From Thiobacillus sp. (GTDB taxonomy: Bacteria; Pseudomonadota; Gammaproteobacteria; Burkholderiales; Thiobacillaceae): a stretch of DNA of 52,048 bases. Positions 16,772 through 24,891 of the stretch are shown piece after piece (within the stretch, counting starts at the first letter, position 1; every line of letters starts with the position of its first letter). The translations under genes and the position numbers were made by a program. The DNA lies in contig JAGVGD010000027.1 in the NCBI GenBank assembly GCA_020057245.1, forward strand, positions 1 to 52,048, in the 5' to 3' direction. The notes under the pieces were generated by a model, which saw only the letters and a program-made list of their open reading frames with translations, made no database searches and was not told where the DNA came from.

Positions 16772-17606
16772 GGATGCTGGTGTGAAGCTTCACGTAAATG
16801 GGGGCAAAGGCCTCGGCCTGGGTGACGTCGAGCAGGGTTTCCTTGGTCAGTTCCAGCACCGCCAGGAAGGTGACCACAAGCTCATGTACGGTCGAAGATT
16901 CAGGAAACAAGTCCTTGAATTCCATGAACTCTCCTGGCGTAAGTCGCTTCAGGATTCGGCTCATGTGTTCGCGGATGGAGAGTTCCTGGCGGCCGATGCG
17001 GTGATGGGTGCGGTTCTTGGCGCGCGACAGGATGGCCAGCCAGGCGGCGGCGAGCTCTTCCGGGTGGATGCTCGGCAACTGCCTCGACACGGCGGGGATG
17101 AACACGCTGGCGGTATGGAAATCGCGCCCTTCCTGCGGCATGGCGTCGAGATGCTGACCGGCGAGCTTCATCTGCTCGTATTCCAGCAGACGCCGCACCA
17201 GTTCGGCGCGCGGGTCGTCGGCTTCGTTCGCCTCCTCGGCCTGCTCGCGGCGCGGCAGCAACATGCGCGACTTGATGTCGATCAGCATCGCCGCCATCAG
17301 CAGGTATTCCGCGGCAAGTTCGAGCCGGGTGGCACGGGCGGCTTCCACGTAGGTCATGTATTGCCGGGTCAGCGCCGCCATCGGGATATCCAGCACGTCC
17401 AGGTTTTGGCGACGGATCAGGTAGAGCAGCAGGTCGAGCGGGCCTTCGAAGGTGTCGAGAAACACCGCCAGCGCGTCCGGCGGGATGTAGAGATCCTGCG
17501 GGAGGTCGGTGAACAGCTCGCCATGCACCTTGATGACAGGTGCGGGGTCTGTTTCGAGGAGCGCTGTATTTGTCAGCGCTGGGTTCATCAACTCGGCGGC
17601 GTTCAT
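16752..17606 (-). CDS. scpA: Segregation and condensation protein A
   Basis: A 284-residue kleisin. The conserved [23 protein letters not shown] (read in two parts near 53-76) binds Smc and ScpB, and [21 protein letters not shown] (about 98-118) is the second family block. The C-terminal winged-helix (about 210-275) contacts the Smc head. It begins the scpA-scpB-rluB unit. The N-terminal 25 residues before VIKVHGELF are variable, so the exact start is less sure. Confidence 0.95.
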   Translation of the reverse strand: MNAAELMNPALTNTALLETDPAPVIKVHGELFTDLPQDLYIPPDALAVFLDTFEGPLDLLLYLIRRQNLDVLDIPMAALTRQYMTYVEAARATRLELAAEYLLMAAMLIDIKSRMLLPRREQAEEANEADDPRAELVRRLLEYEQMKLAGQHLDAMPQEGRDFHTASVFIPAVSRQLPSIHPEELAAAWLAILSRAKNRTHHRIGRQELSIREHMSRILKRLTPGEFMEFKDLFPESSTVHELVVTFLAVLELTKETLLDVTQAEAFAPIYVKLHTSIHEPAAE

Positions 17607-17703
17607 ACCGGCATTTTACCCGACTCGACGGTTTCCAAATCCTTGGCGCCCGGCACGGCCTGTTCTTCAGTTTTTCTGATGCCGGCGCCATCAGATTTCG
17701 TGA

Positions 17704-17732
17704 TTGGTTCCGGCAGCACCGCGCGCTAGGCT
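17704..17732 (+). promoter_or_regulatory. Possible promoter of the 75-residue protein gene
   Basis: TTGGTT (17704-17709), 17-base spacer, TAGGCT (17727-17732). The match is modest. Confidence 0.28.
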
Positions 17733-17771
17733 TAAAGCCATCTCGCTATTGGCAGTTGAAAGGAGTGAATC

Positions 17772-17999
17772 ATGTATATGACCGACGTAGTGCTGCATGT
17801 CGATGAAACACTGGACGCGCAGGGCAGGCATTCACTCGAGGATGAAATGCGCGGTATCGACGGCGTCATCTCCCCCGGTTTCAGTCCGCGCACGCCCCAT
17901 CTGATGATCGTGACCTATAACCCCGACCGCATTCCGACCGGGAAGCTGCTGCAGGAAGTGCAGCGCCGCGGCTATCACGCCCAGCATTGCGGCGGATAA
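17772..17999 (+). CDS. Small conserved-looking protein of ferredoxin-like (HMA-like) pattern
   Basis: A 75-residue protein I do not recognise by name. Its order of elements (MTDVVLHV strand, helix with SLEDEMRGIDGV, HLMIVTYNPD strand, GKLLQEVQRRGYH helix) resembles a beta-alpha-beta-beta-alpha-beta metal-binding-like domain, but the CxxC metal motif is absent; the only cysteine is third from the end (QHCGG). A strong ribosome site, AAAGGAGTGA, precedes the start. It stands alone, divergent from scpA and convergent with lon, seven bases away. Coding is supported by the ribosome site and good codon use. Confidence 0.7.
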   Translation: MYMTDVVLHVDETLDAQGRHSLEDEMRGIDGVISPGFSPRTPHLMIVTYNPDRIPTGKLLQEVQRRGYHAQHCGG

Positions 18000-18005
18000 G
18001 CAGCC

Positions 18006-20402
18006 CTACCCTCGCCCTGTGGCAGCAGGCGTGCCGAACACCACCGCCGCCACGTCCTGATAGCGCTTGGCAAAGTGCACGGTCAGGCCTGCGCGGATGT
18101 GATCGGGCAGTTTGTCGAAATCGCGCCGGTTGGCGTCCGGCAGGATGAGTTCGGTGATGCCGACGCGGCGGGCCGCGATGACCTTCTCGCGGATGCCGCC
18201 GACCGGCAGCACCTGACCGGTGAGCGTGAGCTCGCCGGTCATCGCCAGCGGACGGCTGATCCGGGCTTTCTTCGCCAGCGACAGCAGCGCCGTTGCCATG
18301 GTGATGCCTGCGCTAGGGCCATCCTTGGGGGTGGCGCCTTCCGGCACATGCAGGTGGATGAAGCTGGAGTCGAAGAACTTGTCATCGGCCGCATAGGTTT
18401 TCAGGTTCGAAACCACGTAGCTGTAAGCGATCTCGGCGGATTCCTTCATCACGTCGCCCAGCTTGCCGGTCAGCTTGAAGCCGCGCGTCAGGCCATGGAT
18501 GCGACTGGCCTCGACCGGCAGCGTGGTGCCACCCATGGCGGTCCATGCCAGGCCGGTGACGATGCCAACGCCGCTCATCGGCTTTTCGCGGGTGAACACC
18601 GGCTTGTCGAGGTAGGCCTCGACTTCCTTGATGCCGATTTTGATCGGCGTGGCCGCGCCGCCGAGGATCTTGACCACGGCCTTGCGCGCCACCCGCCCCA
18701 GCTGTTTTTCCAGATTACGCACCCCGGCTTCGCGCGCATAGCCGTCGATCACGTGGCGCAGCGCGCCTTCGCTGATGGTGAGCTGGTTCTTCTTGAGGCC
18801 GGCGCGGGTCAGTACGCGCGGCCACAGGTGATGCTTGGCGATGGCGATTTTTTCTTCGGTGATGTAGCCCGACAGGCGGATGACTTCCATCCGGTCGAGC
18901 AGCGCCGACGGGATGCTGAAGCCATTCGCGGTGCAGATGAACAGTGCCTTGGACAAATCGAAGCGGACGTCGAGATAGTGGTCGAGAAAATCGGCGTTCT
19001 GTTCGGGATCGAGCACTTCAAGCAGGGCCGAAGCCGGATCGCCCTGGTAGTTGGCGCCGATCTTGTCGATCTCGTCGAGCATGATGACCGGGTTGGCCGA
19101 GCCGACCTCTTTCAGCGCCTGCACGAACTTGCCCGGCATAGCGCCGATATAGGTGCGGCGGTGGCCCTTGATTTCGGCCTCGTCGCGCATGCCGCCGACC
19201 GAGAAGCGGTAGAACTTGCGCCCCAGGGTTTCGGCGATGGACTTGCCGATCGAGGTCTTGCCGACGCCGGGCGGGCCGATCAGCAGCAGGATCGAGCCCG
19301 CCATTTCGCCCCGCATCGCGCCGACCGCGAGGAATTCGATGATGCGGTCCTTGACGTCGTCGAGACCATCGTGATCGCGGTCGAGGATCTTGCGCGCATA
19401 GTCGAGGTCGATCTTGTCCTGGGTGTGCACACCCCACGGCAGCACGGTCAACCAGTCAAGATAATTGCGGGTGACGCTGTATTCCGGCGAACCGGTTTCC
19501 AGCAGCGCCAGCTTGTGCATCTCCTCGTCGATGCGCTTTTTGACCGCCGCAGGCAGGCTCAGCTTGGCGATGCGCTCGTTGAAGGTGTCGAGCTCGGAGG
19601 TTTTATCGTCCTTGGCCAGCCCCAGTTCGCGCTGGATGGCTTTGAGTTGCTGGCGCAGAAAAAACTCGCGCTGCTGCTCGGTCATTTTTTCGTCGACCTT
19701 GTCGCGGATGTCCGATTGCAGACGCGCCACATCGAGCTCTTTCTTCAGCAGCACCAGCACTTTTTCCATGCGCTTTTTCAGCGCGAAGGCTTCCAGCACG
19801 TCCTGCAAGGCCTGCTTCGAGGCGGTGGTGAGGCTGGCGGCAAAGTCGGTCAGCTGCGACGGTTCGTTCGGCCCGAAGCGGTTGAGAAAGAACTTCAACT
19901 CTTCAGAATAAAGCGGATTAAGCGGCAGCAAGTCCTTGATCGTGTTGATGATCGCGATGGAATAGGCGCGGATTTCCTCGGAGTCCGGCTTGCCGGTTTC
20001 GTTCGGGTAATCGACCCGCACCTTGAACGGCGCCGTCTCGGACAGCCACTCGACAATGCGGAAGCGGCGGCGGCCTTCGGCGATGAACTGCATCTTGCCG
20101 TCGGAACGGACCGGGTGATGGATGCGCACCAGAGTGCCGATATTGCGGAAATCCGCGCGCTTCACCTCGTCGGTGTTGTCGGGCTTGACCACGACCAGCC
20201 CCACCATGTGGTGGCTGGATTCGCCGATGGCCTCGACCGTGGTCAGCCACGGCGCTTCGTTCATCAGCAGCGGCATGGTCTGCGCGGGGAAAAAAGGCTT
20301 TTCGGTCAGCGGCAGCAGGTACAGCTCGTTCGGCAACAACGGATCGACCGGCAGTTGCAGTTCGACTGAGGGCTCGCCTTCGGGCGCAGCAGAATGGGGC
20401 AT
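18006..20402 (-). CDS. lon: Lon-type ATP-dependent protease, divergent second type
   Basis: A 798-residue Lon protease: N-terminal substrate domain (about 25-220), coiled region (210-290), AAA+ module with Walker A GPPGVGKT (376-383) and Walker [10 protein letters not shown], and a serine-lysine protease domain with S697 (DGPSAGI) and K740 (GGIREKV). All catalytic residues are intact. The N-terminus reads [17 protein letters not shown] rather than the usual LPLRDVVVFPHMVIPLF, as in second-type Lon proteins such as Pseudomonas AsrA. It follows motD on the same strand with a 63-base gap, so it may be read with the flagellar genes; a role in controlling flagellar proteins is inference. Confidence 0.93.
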   Translation of the reverse strand: MPHSAAPEGEPSVELQLPVDPLLPNELYLLPLTEKPFFPAQTMPLLMNEAPWLTTVEAIGESSHHMVGLVVVKPDNTDEVKRADFRNIGTLVRIHHPVRSDGKMQFIAEGRRRFRIVEWLSETAPFKVRVDYPNETGKPDSEEIRAYSIAIINTIKDLLPLNPLYSEELKFFLNRFGPNEPSQLTDFAASLTTASKQALQDVLEAFALKKRMEKVLVLLKKELDVARLQSDIRDKVDEKMTEQQREFFLRQQLKAIQRELGLAKDDKTSELDTFNERIAKLSLPAAVKKRIDEEMHKLALLETGSPEYSVTRNYLDWLTVLPWGVHTQDKIDLDYARKILDRDHDGLDDVKDRIIEFLAVGAMRGEMAGSILLLIGPPGVGKTSIGKSIAETLGRKFYRFSVGGMRDEAEIKGHRRTYIGAMPGKFVQALKEVGSANPVIMLDEIDKIGANYQGDPASALLEVLDPEQNADFLDHYLDVRFDLSKALFICTANGFSIPSALLDRMEVIRLSGYITEEKIAIAKHHLWPRVLTRAGLKKNQLTISEGALRHVIDGYAREAGVRNLEKQLGRVARKAVVKILGGAATPIKIGIKEVEAYLDKPVFTREKPMSGVGIVTGLAWTAMGGTTLPVEASRIHGLTRGFKLTGKLGDVMKESAEIAYSYVVSNLKTYAADDKFFDSSFIHLHVPEGATPKDGPSAGITMATALLSLAKKARISRPLAMTGELTLTGQVLPVGGIREKVIAARRVGITELILPDANRRDFDKLPDHIRAGLTVHFAKRYQDVAAVVFGTPAATGRG

Positions 20403-20465
20403 GACGTCTTGTTCTCGTTGGATTCGGACAGCCGAACCCGAAGTATCAGGCTTATCGGCGGGATT

Positions 20466-21263
20466 TCAAGGCCGGATCGGGCTGGCCGTCTTGGCCGCGG
20501 GCTGCGCAAGCGGGATTTCTTCCACGCTGTCCGGCAAGCTGGAGAGCACCATCAACTCGACGCGGCGATTGCGCGCGCGCCCGTCTTCGGTGTCGTTGGA
20601 AGCGATCGGCTTGCTCGCCTCGCTGCCGATCGCCAGCAGGCGCTCCGGATCGATGCCGTTGGCCGCCAGCAGGCGCACCACGCTGGTGGCGCGCATCGCA
20701 GACAGCTCCCAGTTCGAGGCAAAGGTCGAATTGCTGATCTGCACGTTGTCGGTATGACCGGTGACTTCGATCTTGAACGGCTCGTTTTTCAAACCCGTGG
20801 CCACGGCTTGCAGCACTTGCAGCGAATGCGGATGCAATTGTGCCTGCCCGGGCTCGAACAGGACATTGGCGTTGATTTCGATGCTGATGCCGCGCCGGCT
20901 CTGCGTGACCTTGACCTTGCCCTCCTTCACCAGCGGCCCCATGGCCGCCATCAGCGTGCTCGCCACGTCGGTCATGTGCGTCTGTTCTTCGAGGCGTTGC
21001 TGCTGTTTGAGGGTCCGCTGCTTGACTTCGGGCGGCAGTTTGACGGTCGGCAATTCCGGCACGCTGGCCTCTTCGCCGCTGGGCGCCTTGCCGAAGGCGT
21101 CGCCCAGGGAATGGGAGAGAACCCGGTATTTGCCTTCGTTGACGGCGGAGATGGCGTACATCACCACAAAAAAGGCGAACAGCAGGGTGATGAAATCGGC
21201 GTACGAAATCAGCCAGCGGTCGTGGTTTTCATGGTCGTAATTGATCCGCCGCCGTTTGCGCAT
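20466..21263 (-). CDS. motD: Flagellar stator protein MotD (second MotB-type)
   Basis: A 265-residue MotB-family protein. One membrane helix carries the proton-binding aspartate D23 (SYADFITLLFAFFVV), and the C-terminal OmpA-like peptidoglycan-binding domain has VTGHTDNVQ and NWELSAMRATSVVRLL. It anchors the MotC ring to the wall. Its start overlaps the motC stop by one base. A longer frame to 21566 is a shadow of motC. Named MotD because it pairs with MotC downstream of fliA, as in Pseudomonas. Confidence 0.92.
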   Translation of the reverse strand: MRKRRRINYDHENHDRWLISYADFITLLFAFFVVMYAISAVNEGKYRVLSHSLGDAFGKAPSGEEASVPELPTVKLPPEVKQRTLKQQQRLEEQTHMTDVASTLMAAMGPLVKEGKVKVTQSRRGISIEINANVLFEPGQAQLHPHSLQVLQAVATGLKNEPFKIEVTGHTDNVQISNSTFASNWELSAMRATSVVRLLAANGIDPERLLAIGSEASKPIASNDTEDGRARNRRVELMVLSSLPDSVEEIPLAQPAAKTASPIRP

Positions 21264-22000
21264 CAAAGATAACCCTTCAGGCGCGCTTCGATGATGCGCG
21301 GATTGTCGCCGTGCGCGATGCCGATGAGGCCGTCGCAGACGATCTCGCGCTCGGTGACGCGGCGCGCGATGGTGAACTTGATCCGGTTGGCAATCGGCAG
21401 GAAGACCAAATTGGCCAGTCCCACGCCATAGATGGTGGCAACAAAGGCGACCGCAATGCCCGCCCCCAGCCGGCTCGGGTCGGACAGGTTTTCCATGACG
21501 TGGATCAGGCCGATCACCGCACCCAGAATACCCAGCGTCGGCGCGTAGCCGCCGGCGGATTCCCATACCCGCGCGGCCTGACGCTCGGCCGTTTCAAACT
21601 GGTTGATCTGCACCTCGAGGGTGTCGCGCAGCTTGTCGGCGTCCGCGCCATCCACCAGCAACTGCAGGGCCCCCTTCTGGAACGGGTCATGGGTCATGTT
21701 GACGTGCCGCTCCAGCGCCAGCACGCCCTCCTTGCGCGTGGTGGTAGACCACACGATCACCCGGCGGATCAGCGCCGGGGCATCGGATTCGGGCGGACGG
21801 AACACCCATTTGGACATGCGCATGCCATGCAGGAAAACAGGCAGGGGAAAATGCAGCAGCACCGCTGCCAGGGTGCCGAGGACGACGATCACGAAGGCCG
21901 CCGGTTGCAGGAACAGGCCGATATGCCCGCCTTCCATCGCCTGGCCGCCGAGTATGGCGACCAGGCCCAGGCCCAGGCCAATCAGACTGCCACGATCCAT
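21263..22000 (-). CDS. motC: Flagellar stator protein MotC (second MotA-type)
   Basis: A 245-residue MotA-family protein with four membrane segments, two near the N-terminus and two near 150-210 (GGYAPTLGILGAVIGLIHVM, split for length here at the family's conserved P and G residues). It forms the proton channel and pushes on FliG. The start at 22000 has AAGGAGG just upstream and overlaps fliA by 19 bases; the frame to 22057 lacks support. In bacteria with two stators, MotCD usually helps movement under high load or on surfaces. Confidence 0.92.
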   Translation of the reverse strand: MDRGSLIGLGLGLVAILGGQAMEGGHIGLFLQPAAFVIVVLGTLAAVLLHFPLPVFLHGMRMSKWVFRPPESDAPALIRRVIVWSTTTRKEGVLALERHVNMTHDPFQKGALQLLVDGADADKLRDTLEVQINQFETAERQAARVWESAGGYAPTLGILGAVIGLIHVMENLSDPSRLGAGIAVAFVATIYGVGLANLVFLPIANRIKFTIARRVTEREIVCDGLIGIAHGDNPRIIEARLKGYL

Positions 22001-22713
22001 GCATCCTCCTTGAGTTTGGTGCGGATACGCGCGATGGCCTGGCCGTGCAGCTGGCAAATGCGCGATTCGGTGACGCCGAAGACTTCGCTGATTTCACGCA
22101 GGTTGAGTTCCTGTTCGTAATACAGCGACATCAGCAGTTGTTCGCGCTCGGGCAGCGCTTCGATGCCGCGGATGATGCAGGCGCGCAGATTGGCATCGAG
22201 CAGCTGCGGCAAGGGCATGCTGGCTTCGTCCGCTGATTGCTTGTCGAGGAAGGAATCATCCTCGTCGCTGTCGCCGAAATCCTCGAAATACAGCAGCTGA
22301 TGGCCGCGCGCATCGCCCAGCATGCCCTGGTATTCGGCCAGCGGAATTTTCATTGACTCGGCAATTTCGGTTTCGCTGGGTTGCCGGCCGAGCTTGTGCT
22401 GCAAGGCGCCGATGGCTGCCTCGATCTTGCGCATCGACTGCCGGGCGGTGCGCGGCATCCAGTCGGAATGGCGCAGCTCGTCAATCATCGAGCCGCGGAT
22501 GCGCTGGATGGCATAGGCCTCGAACTGCGCGCTCTGGGCGTCGTCGTAGCGGCTGATGGCGTCGAGCAGGCCGATCATCCCGGCCTGCACCAGGTCGTCC
22601 TCCTCCACGCTGGGCGGCAGCCGGCCCATCATGTGATGCGCCAGCCGCTTGACCATCGGCATGTAGTGCGACAGCAGTTCGCTTTTTTCGCTTTTTCCGC
22701 TCGCGGTGTACAC
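21982..22713 (-). CDS. fliA: Flagellar sigma factor FliA (sigma-28), first copy
   Basis: A 243-residue sigma-28 factor: region 2 (YAIQRIRGSMIDELRHSDW, promoter melting and -10 contact), region 3 (PSETEIAESM), an acidic variable stretch (FGDSDEDDSFLDKQ), and region 4 helix-turn-helix (LREISEVFGVTESRICQLH) for -35 contact. It drives late flagellar and chemotaxis genes and is held by FlgM until hook completion. The start is a GTG at 22711-22713 with AGGATAAGG before it. It follows flhG by two bases. A second, different FliA is at 49879-50589. Confidence 0.94.
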   Translation of the reverse strand: MYTASGKSEKSELLSHYMPMVKRLAHHMMGRLPPSVEEDDLVQAGMIGLLDAISRYDDAQSAQFEAYAIQRIRGSMIDELRHSDWMPRTARQSMRKIEAAIGALQHKLGRQPSETEIAESMKIPLAEYQGMLGDARGHQLLYFEDFGDSDEDDSFLDKQSADEASMPLPQLLDANLRACIIRGIEALPEREQLLMSLYYEQELNLREISEVFGVTESRICQLHGQAIARIRTKLKEDAWIVAV

Positions 22714-22715
22714 CC

Positions 22716-23621
22716 TTATCCTCTCCTATAGGCTTCCATCAGACGACCACCCTCGATCACGCGCTGCATGAAACCGCCGAGGTTGCCCAGGCTGGGGGGC
22801 TGCGGCCAGCGCAGCAAGCCATCCGCCAGCTTGCGGAACTGCGAGGTCGATTGCGCGACCGGGAAGGCCTCCACCACCGAGGTACGCAGGCGGTTGGCGC
22901 GGTTGAGGCGCTCGTCCAGCGGAATATAGCCGAGGTAGTCCACCGACACACTCAAATACCGTTCGGCCGTCTGCGCAAAGTTGCGCGCCACCGCCTGCGC
23001 CTGTTCGGGCGACTCGATGCGGTTGAGCAGCAGGCGGAACTGGCGCTTGCCGAAATTTTGCGACAGGCGTTTCACCAGCGTGTAAGCCTGCGTGATGGCA
23101 GTGTTGCCCGGCGGCAACACCACCATGATTTCGGAGGCAGCCAAACCCAGCGGCAGCGCATCTGGATCGGTGGCTTCTTCCATGTCCACCAGCACCACAT
23201 CGACGCCGCACTGCAACTGGTTGAAGCTTTGTGCGAGCCATTCCTGGTCGCGCTCGGAGAGGCGCCCGAGGCGGCTGAAACCGCCGCCGATCGGCAACAC
23301 CTGCACGTTGTCGGGCCCGGTGAGGATCAGCGCATCCAGGGTGCAGCGCCCGGCCAGCACGTCCATCACGTCATGGCGCGGCGTCAGCCCGAGCGCGGAT
23401 GCGGCGCCCTGCCCCTTGTGGCTCTGGTCGATGATGAGCACGTCGCGACCGCCGCGCGCCAGCGCCACGGCCAGATTGGCGGTGGCGGCGGTCTTGCCCG
23501 CCCCCTGCTGCCCCGACATCACGGTAATCACCTGAAACCCGGCCTGCTGGCCCAGCCCAAGCAGGCTGCGCAGCCCGGCGGCCTGATCGCTGTTGAACTT
23601 GTCGCCTTTGAGATCAGCCAT
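22716..23621 (-). CDS. flhG: Flagellar number regulator FlhG/FleN, first copy, with altered P-loop
   Basis: A 301-residue MinD/ParA-family protein. The N-terminal DQAAGLRSL (12-20) is the segment known to stimulate FlhF GTPase. The P-loop reads SGQQGAGKT (36-44) instead of SGKGGVGKT, so the signature lysine of the deviant Walker A is replaced by glutamine; switch-I-like LIIDQSHKG (62-70) lacks the second aspartate; the Walker-B-like VVLVDMEEATDP retains one. MinD-like dimer ATPase may be weak or lost. It overlaps flhF by eight bases and precedes fliA by two. Its usual role is limiting flagellar number with FlhF. Confidence 0.9.
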   Translation of the reverse strand: MADLKGDKFNSDQAAGLRSLLGLGQQAGFQVITVMSGQQGAGKTAATANLAVALARGGRDVLIIDQSHKGQGAASALGLTPRHDVMDVLAGRCTLDALILTGPDNVQVLPIGGGFSRLGRLSERDQEWLAQSFNQLQCGVDVVLVDMEEATDPDALPLGLAASEIMVVLPPGNTAITQAYTLVKRLSQNFGKRQFRLLLNRIESPEQAQAVARNFAQTAERYLSVSVDYLGYIPLDERLNRANRLRTSVVEAFPVAQSTSQFRKLADGLLRWPQPPSLGNLGGFMQRVIEGGRLMEAYRRG

Positions 23622-24891
23622 GGGACACCGCGCTTTCGCGATGCTGGGTCGGCTGGCCGGACAAAGCGAATGCCAGTTCGCTGTCGTCGAGCTGCCACGG
23701 CGAGGACAGGGTTCGCGTCTTGAACGCTCGATGGATCAGATACTGGCGGTTAGCCAGATGCAGGTCTTCGGGCACGCGCTGGCCGGTCGCCAGATAGTGC
23801 ACGTTGAGTTGGTGGCGAATCGCGCAGTCGAGCGCGGGGCCGAGGCTGGCGGCTTCGTCGACTTTCGACAGGATGCAGCCGTCGAGCCCGCGCGACTGGT
23901 AGGCGCGCACCACTTCGTCCAGCGTGTCGCCGTGACTGGTGGCATTCAGCAGCAGCAGGCGCTTGATCGGGTGCTCGGCCTGGCACAGCATTTCGACCTG
24001 TTCGGCCACCGCCTGATCGCGCTGGCTCATGCCGACGGTGTCGATCAGCACGGTGTGCTTGTTGCGCAGCTCTTTCAGCGCAATGCGCAGGTCGGCGGCG
24101 TCGCGCACCGCATGCACGGTCACGCCGAGAATCTTGCCGTAAATGCGCAGCTGCTCGTGGCCGCCGATCCGGTAGCTGTCGGTGGTGAGCAGCGCCAGTT
24201 TGCCGGCGCCGTGGCGCACCACAAAGCGCGCGGCCAGCTTGGCGGTGGTGGTGGTTTTACCCGCGCCGGTCGGCCCCATCAGGGCGAACACGCCGCCACT
24301 GTCGAGCATGTCGGTTTCGTTCTGCATCACCTGCAGGCGCTTCATCAGGGTGTTGCGCATCCACACCTGGGCCTGCTCGGCATCGCCGCGTTCCTCGCCG
24401 CGCGGCAGGCTGTCCAGCAGTTCGCGCGCCAGGGTGGCGCTGAAGCCGGCTGCCAGCATGTCGCGCATCAGGGTGGCGCCCGACGGGTCGCGTCCGGGCA
24501 GGTCGCGCCAGGCCAGATCGGCCAGCTGGTTTTCCAGCCGCGATTGCATCATCTTGATTTCGCTGATCACGCTCTTGGCCAGCTGGGCGCCTTCCTGGCT
24601 CGGCAGGGCCACCCGCTCGACCAGACGGCGTTTGAATGTCACTTCAGGATTGGGCTCGCGCTGTGTGTTCACAGCCATTTCCCGAGGCATCGCAGCAGGC
24701 GCCTGGCTCGGGGTGGGCATGTCCACCACCGGCGGCGCCATCGCAGCGATGTCCTCCGCCGGGATCGCCAGCACCTCGACCCCGCCATCGACGGCGCGGT
24801 TCGACAGGATGACGGCATCAGGCCCGAGGACTTCGCGCAACTGGCGCATGGCCTCACGGGATGTTTTGGCGACGATACGTTTGACGTTCAT
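23614..24891 (-). CDS. flhF: Flagellar placement GTPase FlhF, first copy
   Basis: A 425-residue SRP-type GTPase that marks the site of flagellar assembly, usually the pole. A basic B domain (1-115) is followed by the N domain and the GTPase core with P-loop GPTGAGKT (206-213), TTDSYRIGGHEQL (G2-like), IDTVG (G3) and SKVDEA (G4-like). Start ATG overlaps flhA by four bases. A second FlhF is at the right edge. Its presence with FlhDC suggests polar or spatially controlled flagella; the pattern on the cell cannot be told from sequence. Confidence 0.95.
   Translation of the reverse strand: MNVKRIVAKTSREAMRQLREVLGPDAVILSNRAVDGGVEVLAIPAEDIAAMAPPVVDMPTPSQAPAAMPREMAVNTQREPNPEVTFKRRLVERVALPSQEGAQLAKSVISEIKMMQSRLENQLADLAWRDLPGRDPSGATLMRDMLAAGFSATLARELLDSLPRGEERGDAEQAQVWMRNTLMKRLQVMQNETDMLDSGGVFALMGPTGAGKTTTTAKLAARFVVRHGAGKLALLTTDSYRIGGHEQLRIYGKILGVTVHAVRDAADLRIALKELRNKHTVLIDTVGMSQRDQAVAEQVEMLCQAEHPIKRLLLLNATSHGDTLDEVVRAYQSRGLDGCILSKVDEAASLGPALDCAIRHQLNVHYLATGQRVPEDLHLANRQYLIHRAFKTRTLSSPWQLDDSELAFALSGQPTQHRESAVSHG

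Noticed and set aside
18075-20369. A 764-codon plus-strand open frame opposite lon
   Set aside because: It is the reverse of the well-supported lon gene; its translation is rich in R, H, G and Q and shows no domain.
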